From contig NZ_BIFR01000002.1 in assembly GCF_003967535.1 (NCBI RefSeq), positions 1,550,001-1,614,000 of the forward strand: a DNA stretch of 64,000 nucleotides. Direction: 5' to 3'. This document shows positions 16,842 through 25,814 of this stretch, in pieces (within the stretch, counting starts at the first letter, position 1; every line of letters begins with the position of its first letter). This stretch comes from Tengunoibacter tsumagoiensis (GTDB lineage: Bacteria; Chloroflexota; Ktedonobacteria; Ktedonobacterales; Ktedonobacteraceae). The notes below the pieces were generated by a model, which was not told the origin of the DNA, did not search any database, and saw only the letters and a list, made by a program, of their open reading frames with translations. A program made the position numbers and the translations under genes.

Positions 16842-19800
16842 ATGGGAAAACCAGGCAAAGTTTTGGTGCTCGGAGCAGGAGCGCTCAAGATCGGGCAATC
16901 CGGTGAGTTTGATTACTCTGGTTCGCAGGCCCTGAAAGCGCTCAAGGAAGAGGGGATCTTTAGTATTCTGGTCAATCCTAATATAGCCACCATTCAGACA
17001 TCTCAGTTGCTTGCGGATACCGTTTATTTTTTACCGGTGACCAGCTTTTTTGTGGAAAAGATTATTGAGAAAGAACGTCCAGATGGCATTCTCCTCTCCT
17101 TTGGCGGGCAGACGGCGCTCAATTGTGGCCTTGAGCTGTATCATAAGGGTATCCTGGAGAAATTTCAGGTGCAGATTCTGGGGACCCCGATCTCAGCCAT
17201 TATGCTGACGGAGGATCGTCAGGCGTTTGCGGAACATCTCAATACCATCCATATTCCCACACCTCTGAGCCGAAGCGCTGAGACGGTCGATGATGCGCTA
17301 CAGATTGGGGCCGCCATCGGCTTCCCCGTCATGGTTCGTGCTGGGTTTGCACTGGGAGGCCAGGGATCTGGAATCGCTCACAATGAACAGGCCCTTGCAC
17401 AGATTGTCTCGGGCGCATTGGCATTTGCTCCTCAGGTTCTGATTGAACAGTATCTTCATCATTTCAAAGAGATTGAGTATGAAGTCGTGCGTGATGCAGA
17501 TGATAACTGTATCACAGTCTGCAATATGGAGAACATGGATCCACTCGGGGTCCATACAGGCGAATCTATCGTTGTTGCACCCAGTCAGACGCTTACCAAC
17601 CACGACTATTATCTCTTGCGTCATGCATCGATAGCCATTGTGAAGAGCCTGGGGATCGTTGGTGAATGTAATGTGCAATTTGCTCTTCACCCCCACACCT
17701 CTGAATACTATGTGATCGAGGTCAATGCGCGGCTCTCACGGAGCTCGGCCCTGGCGAGTAAAGCGACTGGCTATCCACTGGCCTATGTTGCAGCTAAATT
17801 GGCCCTTGGCTATGCCCTCACAGGACTTACCAATAAAGTGACTGGCACGACGCAAACCTGCTTTGAGCCCAGTCTGGATTATGTCGTGGTGAAAATTCCA
17901 CGCTGGGATCTGGATAAATTTAAGCATGTTGATCACACGATTGGCACCAGTATGAAGTCTGTTGGGGAGGTCATGGGGATAGGCCGCAGCTTTGAGGAGG
18001 CCTACCAAAAAGCGATCCGCATGCTGGATCTCGGTTTTGAGGGTGCCACCTCCACAAAAGCGTTCACTCGTGATGAGGCAGGACGCACAGACATCACACA
18101 CCATCTCTGTACGCCCACGCCAAAACGCTTCCTTGCGCTGGCTCTGGCGCTGCAAGCTGGTTTTTTCGTTGAAGAGATTGCAGAGATGACAGGGATTAAT
18201 CCCTGGTTTTTGCACCGTATTCAACATATTCTTGATACAGAACAGGCTCTTAGAGCGACGCCTCATCTTTCAAGGCAGCGATTGCTCACCCTGAAGCAGT
18301 TAGGGATATCGGATAAGCGTATTGGCGAACTCACTGGTAAGACAGAACAGGCGATTCGCTCGCTACGCCTGAAGCTCAATCTTAAGCCCGTCGTTTTCCA
18401 GATCGATACGCTGAGCGCTGAGTTTCCAGCTCAGACGAATTATCTCTATATGACCTATAATGGGTCCCATCATGATGTCGACCCAACTGGAGCACAGGGT
18501 ATCATTATTTTAGGCTCTGGTCCTTATCGCATCGGCTCCTCAGTCGAGTTCGACTGGACCTGTGTCAGTACCGTACAGGCGCTCAAGAACTATCAGAAAA
18601 GCTCTATTGTGATCAATTGTAATCCTGAAACGGTCTCCACCGATTATGATACGTCTGATCGGCTCTATTTTGAAGAGCTTACGTTTGAACGCATAGCTGA
18701 TATCTATGAGTTTGAAGCGCCAGCAGGGGCGATCCTCTCCGTTGGCGGTCAGACCCCAAATACGCTCTCTACCGCCTTACAAAACTATGGCCTGCCGCTG
18801 CTGGGGATCGATGCCTCGCAGATTGAACAGGCAGAAGATCGGTATCAGTTTTCACGTTTGCTTGATACTCTCAAGGTACAACAACCTGCATGGAGAAATT
18901 TTACGACGTTGCCAGAGATAACGCGCTTTGCTGATCAGGTTGGTTACCCTGTGCTGGTCAGACCCTCCTATGTACTTTCTGGAAGCGCCATGAATGTCTG
19001 CGCTGATCAAGAAGAGTTGGAGCAGTACCTGGAAAAAGCTGCTGCCATAACGCCTGAACACCCGATTACGGTCTCTAAGTTTATACGCAATGCCAGAGAG
19101 ATTGAGCTGGATGCAGTTGCACAACATGGCTCAGTCAAAGTAGCCGTAATCTCTGAGCACATTGAGCATGCCGGCGTTCACTCTGGCGATGCCACTATCG
19201 TACTTCCACCACAGACTCTCTGCGAGCCGATCAGTGCGGAGATGAAGCAGATCGGGTCTACTATCGCTGCTGCATTACAGATTACTGGCCCCTTCAATGT
19301 TCAGTTTCTGGTGAAAGACGATCAGGTCTATGTCATTGAAGCCAACTTACGAGCTTCACGTACCTTCCCTTTCATCTCAAAAGTCACTGGAGTGAATTTT
19401 ATTGAGCTCTTTGTGGATGCGCTCTTTCAAGAAGATCTTCCAGCCGTCTCCCTGCCTCCATTACCATTTACGGCGATTAAGGCTCCACAATTCTCTTTTT
19501 CACGCTTGAGCGGAGCAGATCCACTCTTACGCGTTGAGATGGCATCGACAGGTGAAGTTGCCTGCTTCGGAGAGGATCTGGAAGAGGCGTATCTGAAGGC
19601 AATTATTGCAACAGATGGGCGGGTCCCTCACAAAGGCGTTTTTCTTCGTCTGCTGGGAGACGAAACGAAACAGCTGTTTCTAGAGAGCGCAAAGCTCCTG
19701 AACTCATTACAGATTCCACTCTATGCAACCGAAGAGACCTACGAATTCTTGCATGAACAGGCCATCGCCGTCACCAGACTCTACAACGTCCATGAAGCGG

Positions 19801-20054
19801 AAGAGCCACATGTTCTTACGTCCTTCCATCAACACACGATCGATCTGGTCATTGCGATCGAGGATGAAGAGAGCCACCAGGAGAGCAATGACGCATATAT
19901 CTTGCGGCGCTCTGCTATCGATCACAATATTCCCTTATTCACCAGGCTCACGCAGGCACGACTCTTTATCAAGGCCATCGCAACCAAAGACGTAGCAAGC
20001 CTGCCTACGAAGGCCTGGAATGAATATATGATCACCGCAGTGGGAGCTCACTAG
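16842..20054 (+). CDS. carB: Carbamoyl-phosphate synthase large subunit
   Basis: The 1070-aa synthetase makes carbamoyl phosphate from bicarbonate, ammonia and two ATP. The two homologous halves are visible: each begins with a GSGPxxIGxxxEFD-like motif (LGAGALKIGQSGEFDYSG near residue 10 and LGSGPYRIGSSVEFDW near 558), followed by ATP-grasp modules. The allosteric MGS-like domain forms the last ~130 residues. ATG immediately follows the carA stop (TAA-ATG), so translation is probably coupled. The first motif reads GAGALK in place of the common GSGPI, a small divergence in the carboxyphosphate half. Full length and intact. Confidence 0.95.
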   Translation: MGKPGKVLVLGAGALKIGQSGEFDYSGSQALKALKEEGIFSILVNPNIATIQTSQLLADTVYFLPVTSFFVEKIIEKERPDGILLSFGGQTALNCGLELYHKGILEKFQVQILGTPISAIMLTEDRQAFAEHLNTIHIPTPLSRSAETVDDALQIGAAIGFPVMVRAGFALGGQGSGIAHNEQALAQIVSGALAFAPQVLIEQYLHHFKEIEYEVVRDADDNCITVCNMENMDPLGVHTGESIVVAPSQTLTNHDYYLLRHASIAIVKSLGIVGECNVQFALHPHTSEYYVIEVNARLSRSSALASKATGYPLAYVAAKLALGYALTGLTNKVTGTTQTCFEPSLDYVVVKIPRWDLDKFKHVDHTIGTSMKSVGEVMGIGRSFEEAYQKAIRMLDLGFEGATSTKAFTRDEAGRTDITHHLCTPTPKRFLALALALQAGFFVEEIAEMTGINPWFLHRIQHILDTEQALRATPHLSRQRLLTLKQLGISDKRIGELTGKTEQAIRSLRLKLNLKPVVFQIDTLSAEFPAQTNYLYMTYNGSHHDVDPTGAQGIIILGSGPYRIGSSVEFDWTCVSTVQALKNYQKSSIVINCNPETVSTDYDTSDRLYFEELTFERIADIYEFEAPAGAILSVGGQTPNTLSTALQNYGLPLLGIDASQIEQAEDRYQFSRLLDTLKVQQPAWRNFTTLPEITRFADQVGYPVLVRPSYVLSGSAMNVCADQEELEQYLEKAAAITPEHPITVSKFIRNAREIELDAVAQHGSVKVAVISEHIEHAGVHSGDATIVLPPQTLCEPISAEMKQIGSTIAAALQITGPFNVQFLVKDDQVYVIEANLRASRTFPFISKVTGVNFIELFVDALFQEDLPAVSLPPLPFTAIKAPQFSFSRLSGADPLLRVEMASTGEVACFGEDLEEAYLKAIIATDGRVPHKGVFLRLLGDETKQLFLESAKLLNSLQIPLYATEETYEFLHEQAIAVTRLYNVHEAEEPHVLTSFHQHTIDLVIAIEDEESHQESNDAYILRRSAIDHNIPLFTRLTQARLFIKAIATKDVASLPTKAWNEYMITAVGAH

Positions 20055-20286
20055 GGGTCACCATATCATTTTAGGATTTCGCTCTGAGAGATTGTGCACT
20101 ATTCACTAACAAGCGAGCATCACCGAGAGTGTGTATGAACCCATATTCTCAGGTGAAGATGGTAAACTAGGGAGGGAAGAAATTTCTTTAGAACATTTCC
20201 ACGAAAAGGAGCCAGTACGGAAGATGCCGACGCATAGGAGTGTTTGGCACATATATAGTAAGCATTAAACCATCCAGGAGCTTCCT

Positions 20287-21135
20287 ATGAATCAACGACT
20301 ACAAGACCTTTCAGAGCCATCCATCATGAATGCAATTGAGGCCAATGTCAGAGAGTTCTTACTTACTCTTGGACGGTTAGGAGGGGGAGAAGAGCGCGAT
20401 GAGCCAGCCATTCAGTGGATTATTGGTGGTGCACCCATTAGCTACCATAATTGTGTGGTGCGTGCGACCTTGACAGCAGAGACTGTAGATGAGGCTATTC
20501 TCGCCTCGGTGCAATGCTTCCAGGCACACAAGGTGCCAGGGTCCTGGCACGTTGGCCCCTCGATGCGTCCTGCTCATCTTGGCGAGCGACTGGTTGCGCA
20601 CGGCTTCACGCCGGGTGGTAGTGAGCTAGGCATGGCCGTCGATTTGCAGACCATTCCTGAACAGGTTTCTATTCCTACAGGCTTTGTGATTGAACGCGTC
20701 CATGATGAGCAGGAACTCTGGGTGTGGAAACAAACACTTGGCATGGGTTTTGGTGAGGGGGAGATCGAGGCGAATTGGGTCGGGGAGATGTACCAGAAGG
20801 CCGGACTGAGCGATCAGGAAGCATGGCATCATTACCTGGGCCGTTGGAATAGCGAGCCAGTGGCCACCGCATCCCTCTTCCTGGGGGCAGGAGTCGCCGG
20901 AATTTACTTTGTCTGGACGCTTCCACCAGCACGACGACAAGGCATTGGGGCTGCGATCACCCTGGCAGCGTTGCAGGATGCCCGCAGACTTGGCTATCGA
21001 TTAGGCATTTTAGGCTCATCCTCCATGGGTTATGCGGTCTACCAACGCCTGGGCTTCCGAGAATACTGTAGGATCGAAATGTACGAGTGGCCGTCATCCG
21101 CTACCAACTTCGTAGGAACCCAATGGGATCAGTGA
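20287..21135 (+). CDS. GNAT-family N-acetyltransferase
   Basis: A 282-aa protein whose C-terminal half (about 140-275) is a GNAT domain with the acetyl-CoA loop ARRQGIGAAIT and the late motif YAVYQRLGF. The N-terminal half is a degenerate second GNAT-like fold. AGGAG lies 6 nt before the ATG. It stands between carB and a long terminator hairpin, on the same strand as carAB but separated by 232 bp, so it may have its own promoter. It could acetylate the cluster product or act in self-resistance. The role is inferred from position only. Confidence 0.82.
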   Translation: MNQRLQDLSEPSIMNAIEANVREFLLTLGRLGGGEERDEPAIQWIIGGAPISYHNCVVRATLTAETVDEAILASVQCFQAHKVPGSWHVGPSMRPAHLGERLVAHGFTPGGSELGMAVDLQTIPEQVSIPTGFVIERVHDEQELWVWKQTLGMGFGEGEIEANWVGEMYQKAGLSDQEAWHHYLGRWNSEPVATASLFLGAGVAGIYFVWTLPPARRQGIGAAITLAALQDARRLGYRLGILGSSSMGYAVYQRLGFREYCRIEMYEWPSSATNFVGTQWDQ

Positions 21136-21245
21136 GAGGAAAAAACGCCTTGAGGAATTTTTCCAAGACACCGAAGCGTATGTTTTTCCCAAATTGATAC
21201 GGTGACGCGCACTAACCCTGAACAGAAGAAGCAGAAGAGACGGAG

Positions 21246-21294
21246 CGCAGTCAGATCCACCGGTCGGGAAGCCCGACCGGTGGGATACACTGCG
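21246..21294. terminator. Bidirectional terminator hairpin between convergent genes
   Basis: CCACCGGTCGGG (21257-21268) pairs perfectly with CCCGACCGGTGG (21272-21283) over a 3-nt loop. An outer CGCAGT/ACTGCG pair (21246-21251 and 21289-21294) extends the stem. It separates the rightward GNAT gene from the end of the leftward nine-gene operon. Confidence 0.75.
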
Positions 21295-22284
21295 TTAGTC
21301 CGAGATCGTGATCACGAGTTTTCCTTGTGCTCGATTGTCTTCCATATATTGATGAGCCTGCACAATTTCATGAAGCGGAAAGATACGATCGATGGGAAGA
21401 TGGTAGCGCTTTTGTTGAACGGCATCAACAATGGTCTGTAGCGCGACTGTGCTATTTTTGGCAGAAACGGCATCGGTTCCATAGACGGTAAATTTCACGG
21501 TTGAAGGCAGCATTGCCAATGGCTCAAATTGAGGAATCGTCCAGCTATTTCCCAGGATACCACTATTGCAAAGAATTCCTCCTCGTCTGACGACACGAAA
21601 GGAATCAAACAGGGTTGTCACGCCAACTAATTCGAGAACAACGTCTACTCCACCGCTATAGATCTGTTTAACCGCTGCTTCGATATGCCCATCATCAATG
21701 ATGCAGTGATGGGCTCCCTGTTGCAAGAGCCCCGGTACTTTGGCGGGGTTCCTTGTGGTGGCAAGTACGATGGCCCCCTTATCACGAGCCAGGGAGATTG
21801 CAGCCATGCCAACAGAAGAGGTCCCCCCACGAATCAGCAGCGTCTGCCCCGACTGAAGATCCACAGCATCGATCAGCGAGCCCCAGGCGGTTAAAAAGGT
21901 TTCGGGAAGAGCAGCAAGGGTCGTCCATGGAAGTTGTGTGTGTAACGCAATCACTTGCGTTTCAGGCACAAGGGTATACTCAGCATAGCTCCCATCATAT
22001 TGCCTTCCCATGCCCCCCATCGCCGCTGCAACAGTCTGGCCGGGCTGCAATGTGGATGTCATGGATGCTTCAACCACACCCACACATTCAATACCAGGGA
22101 TACGGGGAAATTTCACTGAGGGAGAATGTCCCTGCCGCGTAAACATTTCTGAACGATTCAGTCCAAATGCCTTTACACGAATAAGTACCCAACCTGGCTT
22201 GACCTCAGGAATGGGACGGTCCTGGAGCTCCAGGACCTCAGGAGCGCCAGGACGTTCAAGAACTACGGCTTTCATTGTGCGCAT
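21295..22284 (-). CDS. Zinc-independent MDR-family oxidoreductase (quinone reductase-like)
   Basis: A 329-aa medium-chain dehydrogenase/reductase. The GroES-like domain begins at MKAVVLERPG. The Rossmann nucleotide loop is GGTSSVGMAAI near residue 152. The catalytic-zinc Cys/His ligands of alcohol dehydrogenases are missing, which places it with the NADPH:quinone reductase/enoyl reductase branch. It is the last gene of the nine-gene leftward operon. It probably reduces a conjugated double bond or quinone intermediate. An alternative start three codons inside is possible; neither has a strong ribosome site. An imperfect repeat cluster lies just upstream. Confidence 0.88.
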   Translation of the reverse strand: MRTMKAVVLERPGAPEVLELQDRPIPEVKPGWVLIRVKAFGLNRSEMFTRQGHSPSVKFPRIPGIECVGVVEASMTSTLQPGQTVAAAMGGMGRQYDGSYAEYTLVPETQVIALHTQLPWTTLAALPETFLTAWGSLIDAVDLQSGQTLLIRGGTSSVGMAAISLARDKGAIVLATTRNPAKVPGLLQQGAHHCIIDDGHIEAAVKQIYSGGVDVVLELVGVTTLFDSFRVVRRGGILCNSGILGNSWTIPQFEPLAMLPSTVKFTVYGTDAVSAKNSTVALQTIVDAVQQKRYHLPIDRIFPLHEIVQAHQYMEDNRAQGKLVITISD

Positions 22285-22296
22285 AAAAATTCAGTA

Positions 22297-22410
22297 CCTT
22301 TGACATCTTCTCAATAACAATGGCCTGCAAGAGACCTGACCTTTGACACATTCTCAACTTTACACGTTTTTACACGTTCTCAACAACAACGGCTCGCAAA
22401 AGACCTTGCA
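22297..22410 (-). repeat. Imperfect tandem duplication of the ATP-grasp gene tail
   Basis: On the plus strand about 42 bp at 22297-22339 (CCTTTGACATCTTCTCAATA...) recurs imperfectly at about 22367-22410, which is the 3-prime end of the ATP-grasp gene. A partial third copy lies at 22340-22366. Two GTGTAAA units 10 bp apart fall in the middle on the minus strand. This looks like a local slippage duplication that lengthened the gap before the MDR gene. Confidence 0.6.
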
Positions 22411-23656
22411 CTTTGTGCATCGTTGCAATGACCTCTTCGTAGCTCGGGCCTTCAACCAGCACATGGGCAAAAAACACGTACGGATTTTCTGGATATCCCA
22501 GGACCATAGAATCACCAGGCTTCAGATACCAACGAATCCCTAACACGCCGGGGAGCGCGAGCGTCTCCTCTACGCCAGCAAATGATTCGATTCGGCCTGG
22601 CTGCTCTACCTCGACACCTACAAAGCCCGCTGGCTTCCGCTCTACCGGCTTCAGCGTTGGCGCCTCTCCTAAAACAACGCGCAGATACTCCTCTGGCCCC
22701 CAGAGACCCGTTGATGTCAGAATCGATTCCTGAACATACGCGGTCGTCCCACCCAGCCGCCCATTAATCTCGATAATTTTTGGCCCGGTCTCAGTGACAC
22801 GTAATTCAACATGAGCGGCCCCTGTTTCTGCGCCAACTGCTTTGAGGCCCCGGATCGCGGTCTCAATCAACGCTTGCTGGACCGCTTCTGAGAAATGAGA
22901 GGGGGTGACATACATACGTTCAATAAAATATGGCTCATCCCATTGATGGGGTTTATCATGAATGGCTAAGACGAGATATTCCCCCTGTCCATACACCAGA
23001 TCAATGGCCACTTCAAAACCTGGCACAAATTCTTGCAATAACACCCCCTCAATATCATCCATGTAAAATTCAGAGGCCAAATTTGCTACTTTTTGAGCCC
23101 CTCGCTCAAAATACTCTTGTTGGAAGATTGTGGAGATGACCTGATACGCTTCTTTTAGTTCTTCTGGATGATGCACCTTTACAACACCCTGACTGACTGC
23201 ACCAGCCTGAGGCTTGATAATCAAGGGATAGCCAATCTCTTCTGCAGCACGATAGGCCTCATCCAATGTAACCACCAATGCCGTACGCGGAGCTGGTACA
23301 TTGGCCTTCTTGAGGGCAATACTGGTTAAATATTTATCCCTCATTGTGCGCACAGACTGGTACGAATTCCCAGGTACCTGAAGCAGATCAACCACACGGG
23401 CCGCAGCATGAATACTTCCTTCATGAAAACAGGCAACCGCATCAATCGGCTCTTGCGTTGTAACATAGTGTTTGACAACGTCTACGACCGCCTTTTCATC
23501 TTTATGCTCTACGGGCAAGAAGACATCGTACAGACTGGGATCGGCTGGGGCCTCACGAGCCGCCAGGATGACACGTAATCCCATCCCTTTGGGCGTTTTT
23601 AACAATTTCGGGTTTAAAGAAGATGCAACGACAAGGAGATTTTTTTTCTTGGACAT
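22370..23656 (-). CDS. ATP-grasp ligase (L-amino-acid-ligase-like)
   Basis: A 428-aa ATP-grasp enzyme of the kind that activates a carboxylate as an acyl phosphate and joins it to an amine. The N-terminal pre-ATP-grasp region is followed by the ATP-binding lysines in YPLIIKPQAGAVSQGVV (about 145-165), a QEFVPGFE segment (about 213) and the Mg-binding EINGRLGG (about 295). The length and the C-terminal appended domain resemble BacD-type amino-acid ligases. The ATG at 23656 has GGAG 8 nt upstream. It sits in the operon between the SDR and MDR genes, and could couple an amino acid to the chorismate-derived acid or amine. No NRPS is present. Confidence 0.86.
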   Translation of the reverse strand: MSKKKNLLVVASSLNPKLLKTPKGMGLRVILAAREAPADPSLYDVFLPVEHKDEKAVVDVVKHYVTTQEPIDAVACFHEGSIHAAARVVDLLQVPGNSYQSVRTMRDKYLTSIALKKANVPAPRTALVVTLDEAYRAAEEIGYPLIIKPQAGAVSQGVVKVHHPEELKEAYQVISTIFQQEYFERGAQKVANLASEFYMDDIEGVLLQEFVPGFEVAIDLVYGQGEYLVLAIHDKPHQWDEPYFIERMYVTPSHFSEAVQQALIETAIRGLKAVGAETGAAHVELRVTETGPKIIEINGRLGGTTAYVQESILTSTGLWGPEEYLRVVLGEAPTLKPVERKPAGFVGVEVEQPGRIESFAGVEETLALPGVLGIRWYLKPGDSMVLGYPENPYVFFAHVLVEGPSYEEVIATMHKVQGLLRAVVVENV

Positions 23657-23690
23657 GGGATTCACTCCATTCTTCAGTACTCATTCGATT

Positions 23691-24431
23691 TTACAGGAAA
23701 TAGCGTCCACCATCAACCACAACGGTTTGCCCGGTCATCGCAGTTGTACCAGCTAACCAGATGACTGTCTCCGCAATCTCTGCTGGTTGCAGAATACGAT
23801 GAAGCGCGGTCTCAGCCACGATCTTTTCAAGCAGAGGCGGGGGCAGCGCTTCCGTCATGGGCGAGGCCACCGGGCCTGGCGCGATGGTATTCACACGGAT
23901 ACCGTAGCTGCCAATTTCACGAGCTAAATTGCGGGTCAGGCCTATCACCCCTGCCTTCACGGTTGCATAGTGAGGGCCAAATGCTCCGCCTGTTAATCCC
24001 GCTACAGAGGCAATATTAATAATGTTTCCCCCACGTTGTTGTAACAATGGAAGAGCAGACTGCGCACAAAGAAAAGGTGCAGTCAGATTCATCTGGAGAC
24101 AGGCATTCCATTCGTCTAATGTCACTTCTTCCAGACGCAGAGGCCGGGCACCGCCAGCAGCATTGATAAGGACATCCAGCGCTGGTAGCGTCTGCTCAAG
24201 CTGCTCAAAAAAGCTGTGCACTGCATGGGCATCAGTCAGATCGACCTGAACAATCTGCAACTGGCGCTCATCGGCTTTATCAGCATGGAGAAGCGAATAC
24301 AAGCGATCCGGATGACGAAAATAGAGTGCAATGACGGTCGCTTCTTCCTGTAAAAAGGCCTCGACAATTGCCTGACCAAGTACACCAGATGCACCCGCCA
24401 CAAGGATGTATTTATCTTTCCACTGCATCAT
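23691..24431 (-). CDS. Short-chain dehydrogenase/reductase
   Basis: A 246-aa classical SDR: cofactor loop GASGVLG near residue 14, NAAGG near 90, catalytic Ser in IINIASVAG, and YATVK (Tyr/Lys) near 155. The C-terminal TGQTVVVDGG is typical. Its start ATG overlaps the stop of the LuxC-like gene (ATGA), so translation is coupled. By context it may be a dihydrodiol or ketone dehydrogenase acting on a cyclohexadiene intermediate, an EntA-like role, but nothing in the sequence fixes the substrate. Confidence 0.9.
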   Translation of the reverse strand: MMQWKDKYILVAGASGVLGQAIVEAFLQEEATVIALYFRHPDRLYSLLHADKADERQLQIVQVDLTDAHAVHSFFEQLEQTLPALDVLINAAGGARPLRLEEVTLDEWNACLQMNLTAPFLCAQSALPLLQQRGGNIINIASVAGLTGGAFGPHYATVKAGVIGLTRNLAREIGSYGIRVNTIAPGPVASPMTEALPPPLLEKIVAETALHRILQPAEIAETVIWLAGTTAMTGQTVVVDGGRYFL

Positions 24432-25813
24432 ACATTTCCTTTAAAATGAATGAGTGTTTTGACTTCCATAAGAAATTGGCCGACATAGCCATCATGAGGA
24501 AGACCTGGAATTGTGGAAAATGAAGAGCCCATCCCCCAGCAGACGCGACGGATCGATTGATCCAGAAGGGCCTCCTGGATCAGCGTCTCTCGCTCTGTCA
24601 GGAGTGTCAGTGTGAGAGAATGGCGCAGTGGTTCAAGACCCTCTTCAACATGCCAGGGCGCAACCCAGATACAGGGGAACGGTAATTCTGCACCAAAGGA
24701 TGGATGTTTGTTGCTGGTACACTGAAGAACAGCCGGGCGCAACACTGCGGTTCCATCATCAAACTCTACGATCGGCGGGTTCGTCGTAAAAGAGGCCGTC
24801 AGATCTTGCGCATCTGCACCTACCTGGTCGATAAAGGCGCGGATCTTTCGCGCCTGCTCGACTGGCATCACGGGTAAGCATGCATGCGGATGCGTTGTGG
24901 GCAGAAGTGGAAGATCGGCGAGCCGTCTGGCAAGCTCCAGTGCAATGCCCTTTCTCCTCTCATGTAAGAGCAGTGTGCTGGCATTTGTGCAACGCACCCC
25001 TCCGTCGGCAGCGATCGCCTCAACGAGCGTCTGGAGCAGATGAGAAGGTAGAAGATCTTGCTCCACCAGGATCTTGGAGTGGCCGGGACCACGAACCAGG
25101 ACATCTCTCTGTCCTTGATAGCGTTCAACGGTTGACTCATTCCCGTAGACAATTGCCAGATCAGCCGCCTCTATCATGCTCTCGACACTGCGATGCGAAC
25201 ACGGCAGGTAGGCTAGATGTCCGGGGTGAAGTCCGGCGAGCAGCAGACTCTGAATGAGACGCAACGGGGTAAAGGGCTCGCGCCGACCAGGGCGAACGGC
25301 AACATGATAGCCAAAGGCCAGGGCCTGTATCCAACTAACATGAGTCATCGGGTGGTTCCCAGGCGCAACGACGGCAAGCGTCTTTCCCCTGGGAACCCAC
25401 AGCGCCGCAATATCAACCTCTGCGATATTCTTTGGAGCGTGAATCGCTCCATGCGGCTTCTGAGCCTGCACTTCACTCTCGATCGCCTGCATAAAAGAAG
25501 CCATCTCCGCAAGGCTACGTTGCATGATCGAGAGCGGAAGTCCTGAAACCTGGACACAGTTCCGGCAATACTCCTCGGGGGACTCTCCCGCGACCGTCTC
25601 TTCGGCAAATATCCTGCCCGCTCGCTTGATAGCCGCTATCCGTTCCTCCAATGGCTGAGTTGGTGCCGCCATGAGTTCGTTGATAATGCGCGTTAGTAAT
25701 AAAGGCGGGGTCTGAGAGAGCTCGCTAAACGGTTCGCCTTGAAGCGTGAAGAGCATCTCCCTGTCACGGGAGGTATAGATACCGCCGGGTCGTATGATGG
25801 GGATATGTGCCAC
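24428..25813 (-). CDS. LuxC-like acyl reductase (aldehyde dehydrogenase superfamily)
   Basis: A 461-aa aldehyde-dehydrogenase-fold protein related to LuxC/acyl-CoA reductases, which reduce an activated acyl group to an aldehyde through an enzyme-Cys thioester. The putative nucleophile lies in GGVRCTNAS near residue 297; the nucleotide-binding strand is around WVPRGKTLAVVAPGNHP near 160. I set the start at GTG 25813: GGGAG is 9 nt upstream and it begins one base after the LuxE-like stop. Upstream ATGs would overlap that gene by 130 bp. It overlaps the SDR start by 4 nt. With the adenylating enzyme before it, it forms a two-step carboxylate-to-aldehyde module. Confidence 0.82.
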   Translation of the reverse strand: MAHIPIIRPGGIYTSRDREMLFTLQGEPFSELSQTPPLLLTRIINELMAAPTQPLEERIAAIKRAGRIFAEETVAGESPEEYCRNCVQVSGLPLSIMQRSLAEMASFMQAIESEVQAQKPHGAIHAPKNIAEVDIAALWVPRGKTLAVVAPGNHPMTHVSWIQALAFGYHVAVRPGRREPFTPLRLIQSLLLAGLHPGHLAYLPCSHRSVESMIEAADLAIVYGNESTVERYQGQRDVLVRGPGHSKILVEQDLLPSHLLQTLVEAIAADGGVRCTNASTLLLHERRKGIALELARRLADLPLLPTTHPHACLPVMPVEQARKIRAFIDQVGADAQDLTASFTTNPPIVEFDDGTAVLRPAVLQCTSNKHPSFGAELPFPCIWVAPWHVEEGLEPLRHSLTLTLLTERETLIQEALLDQSIRRVCWGMGSSFSTIPGLPHDGYVGQFLMEVKTLIHFKGNV

Positions 25814-25814
25814 C

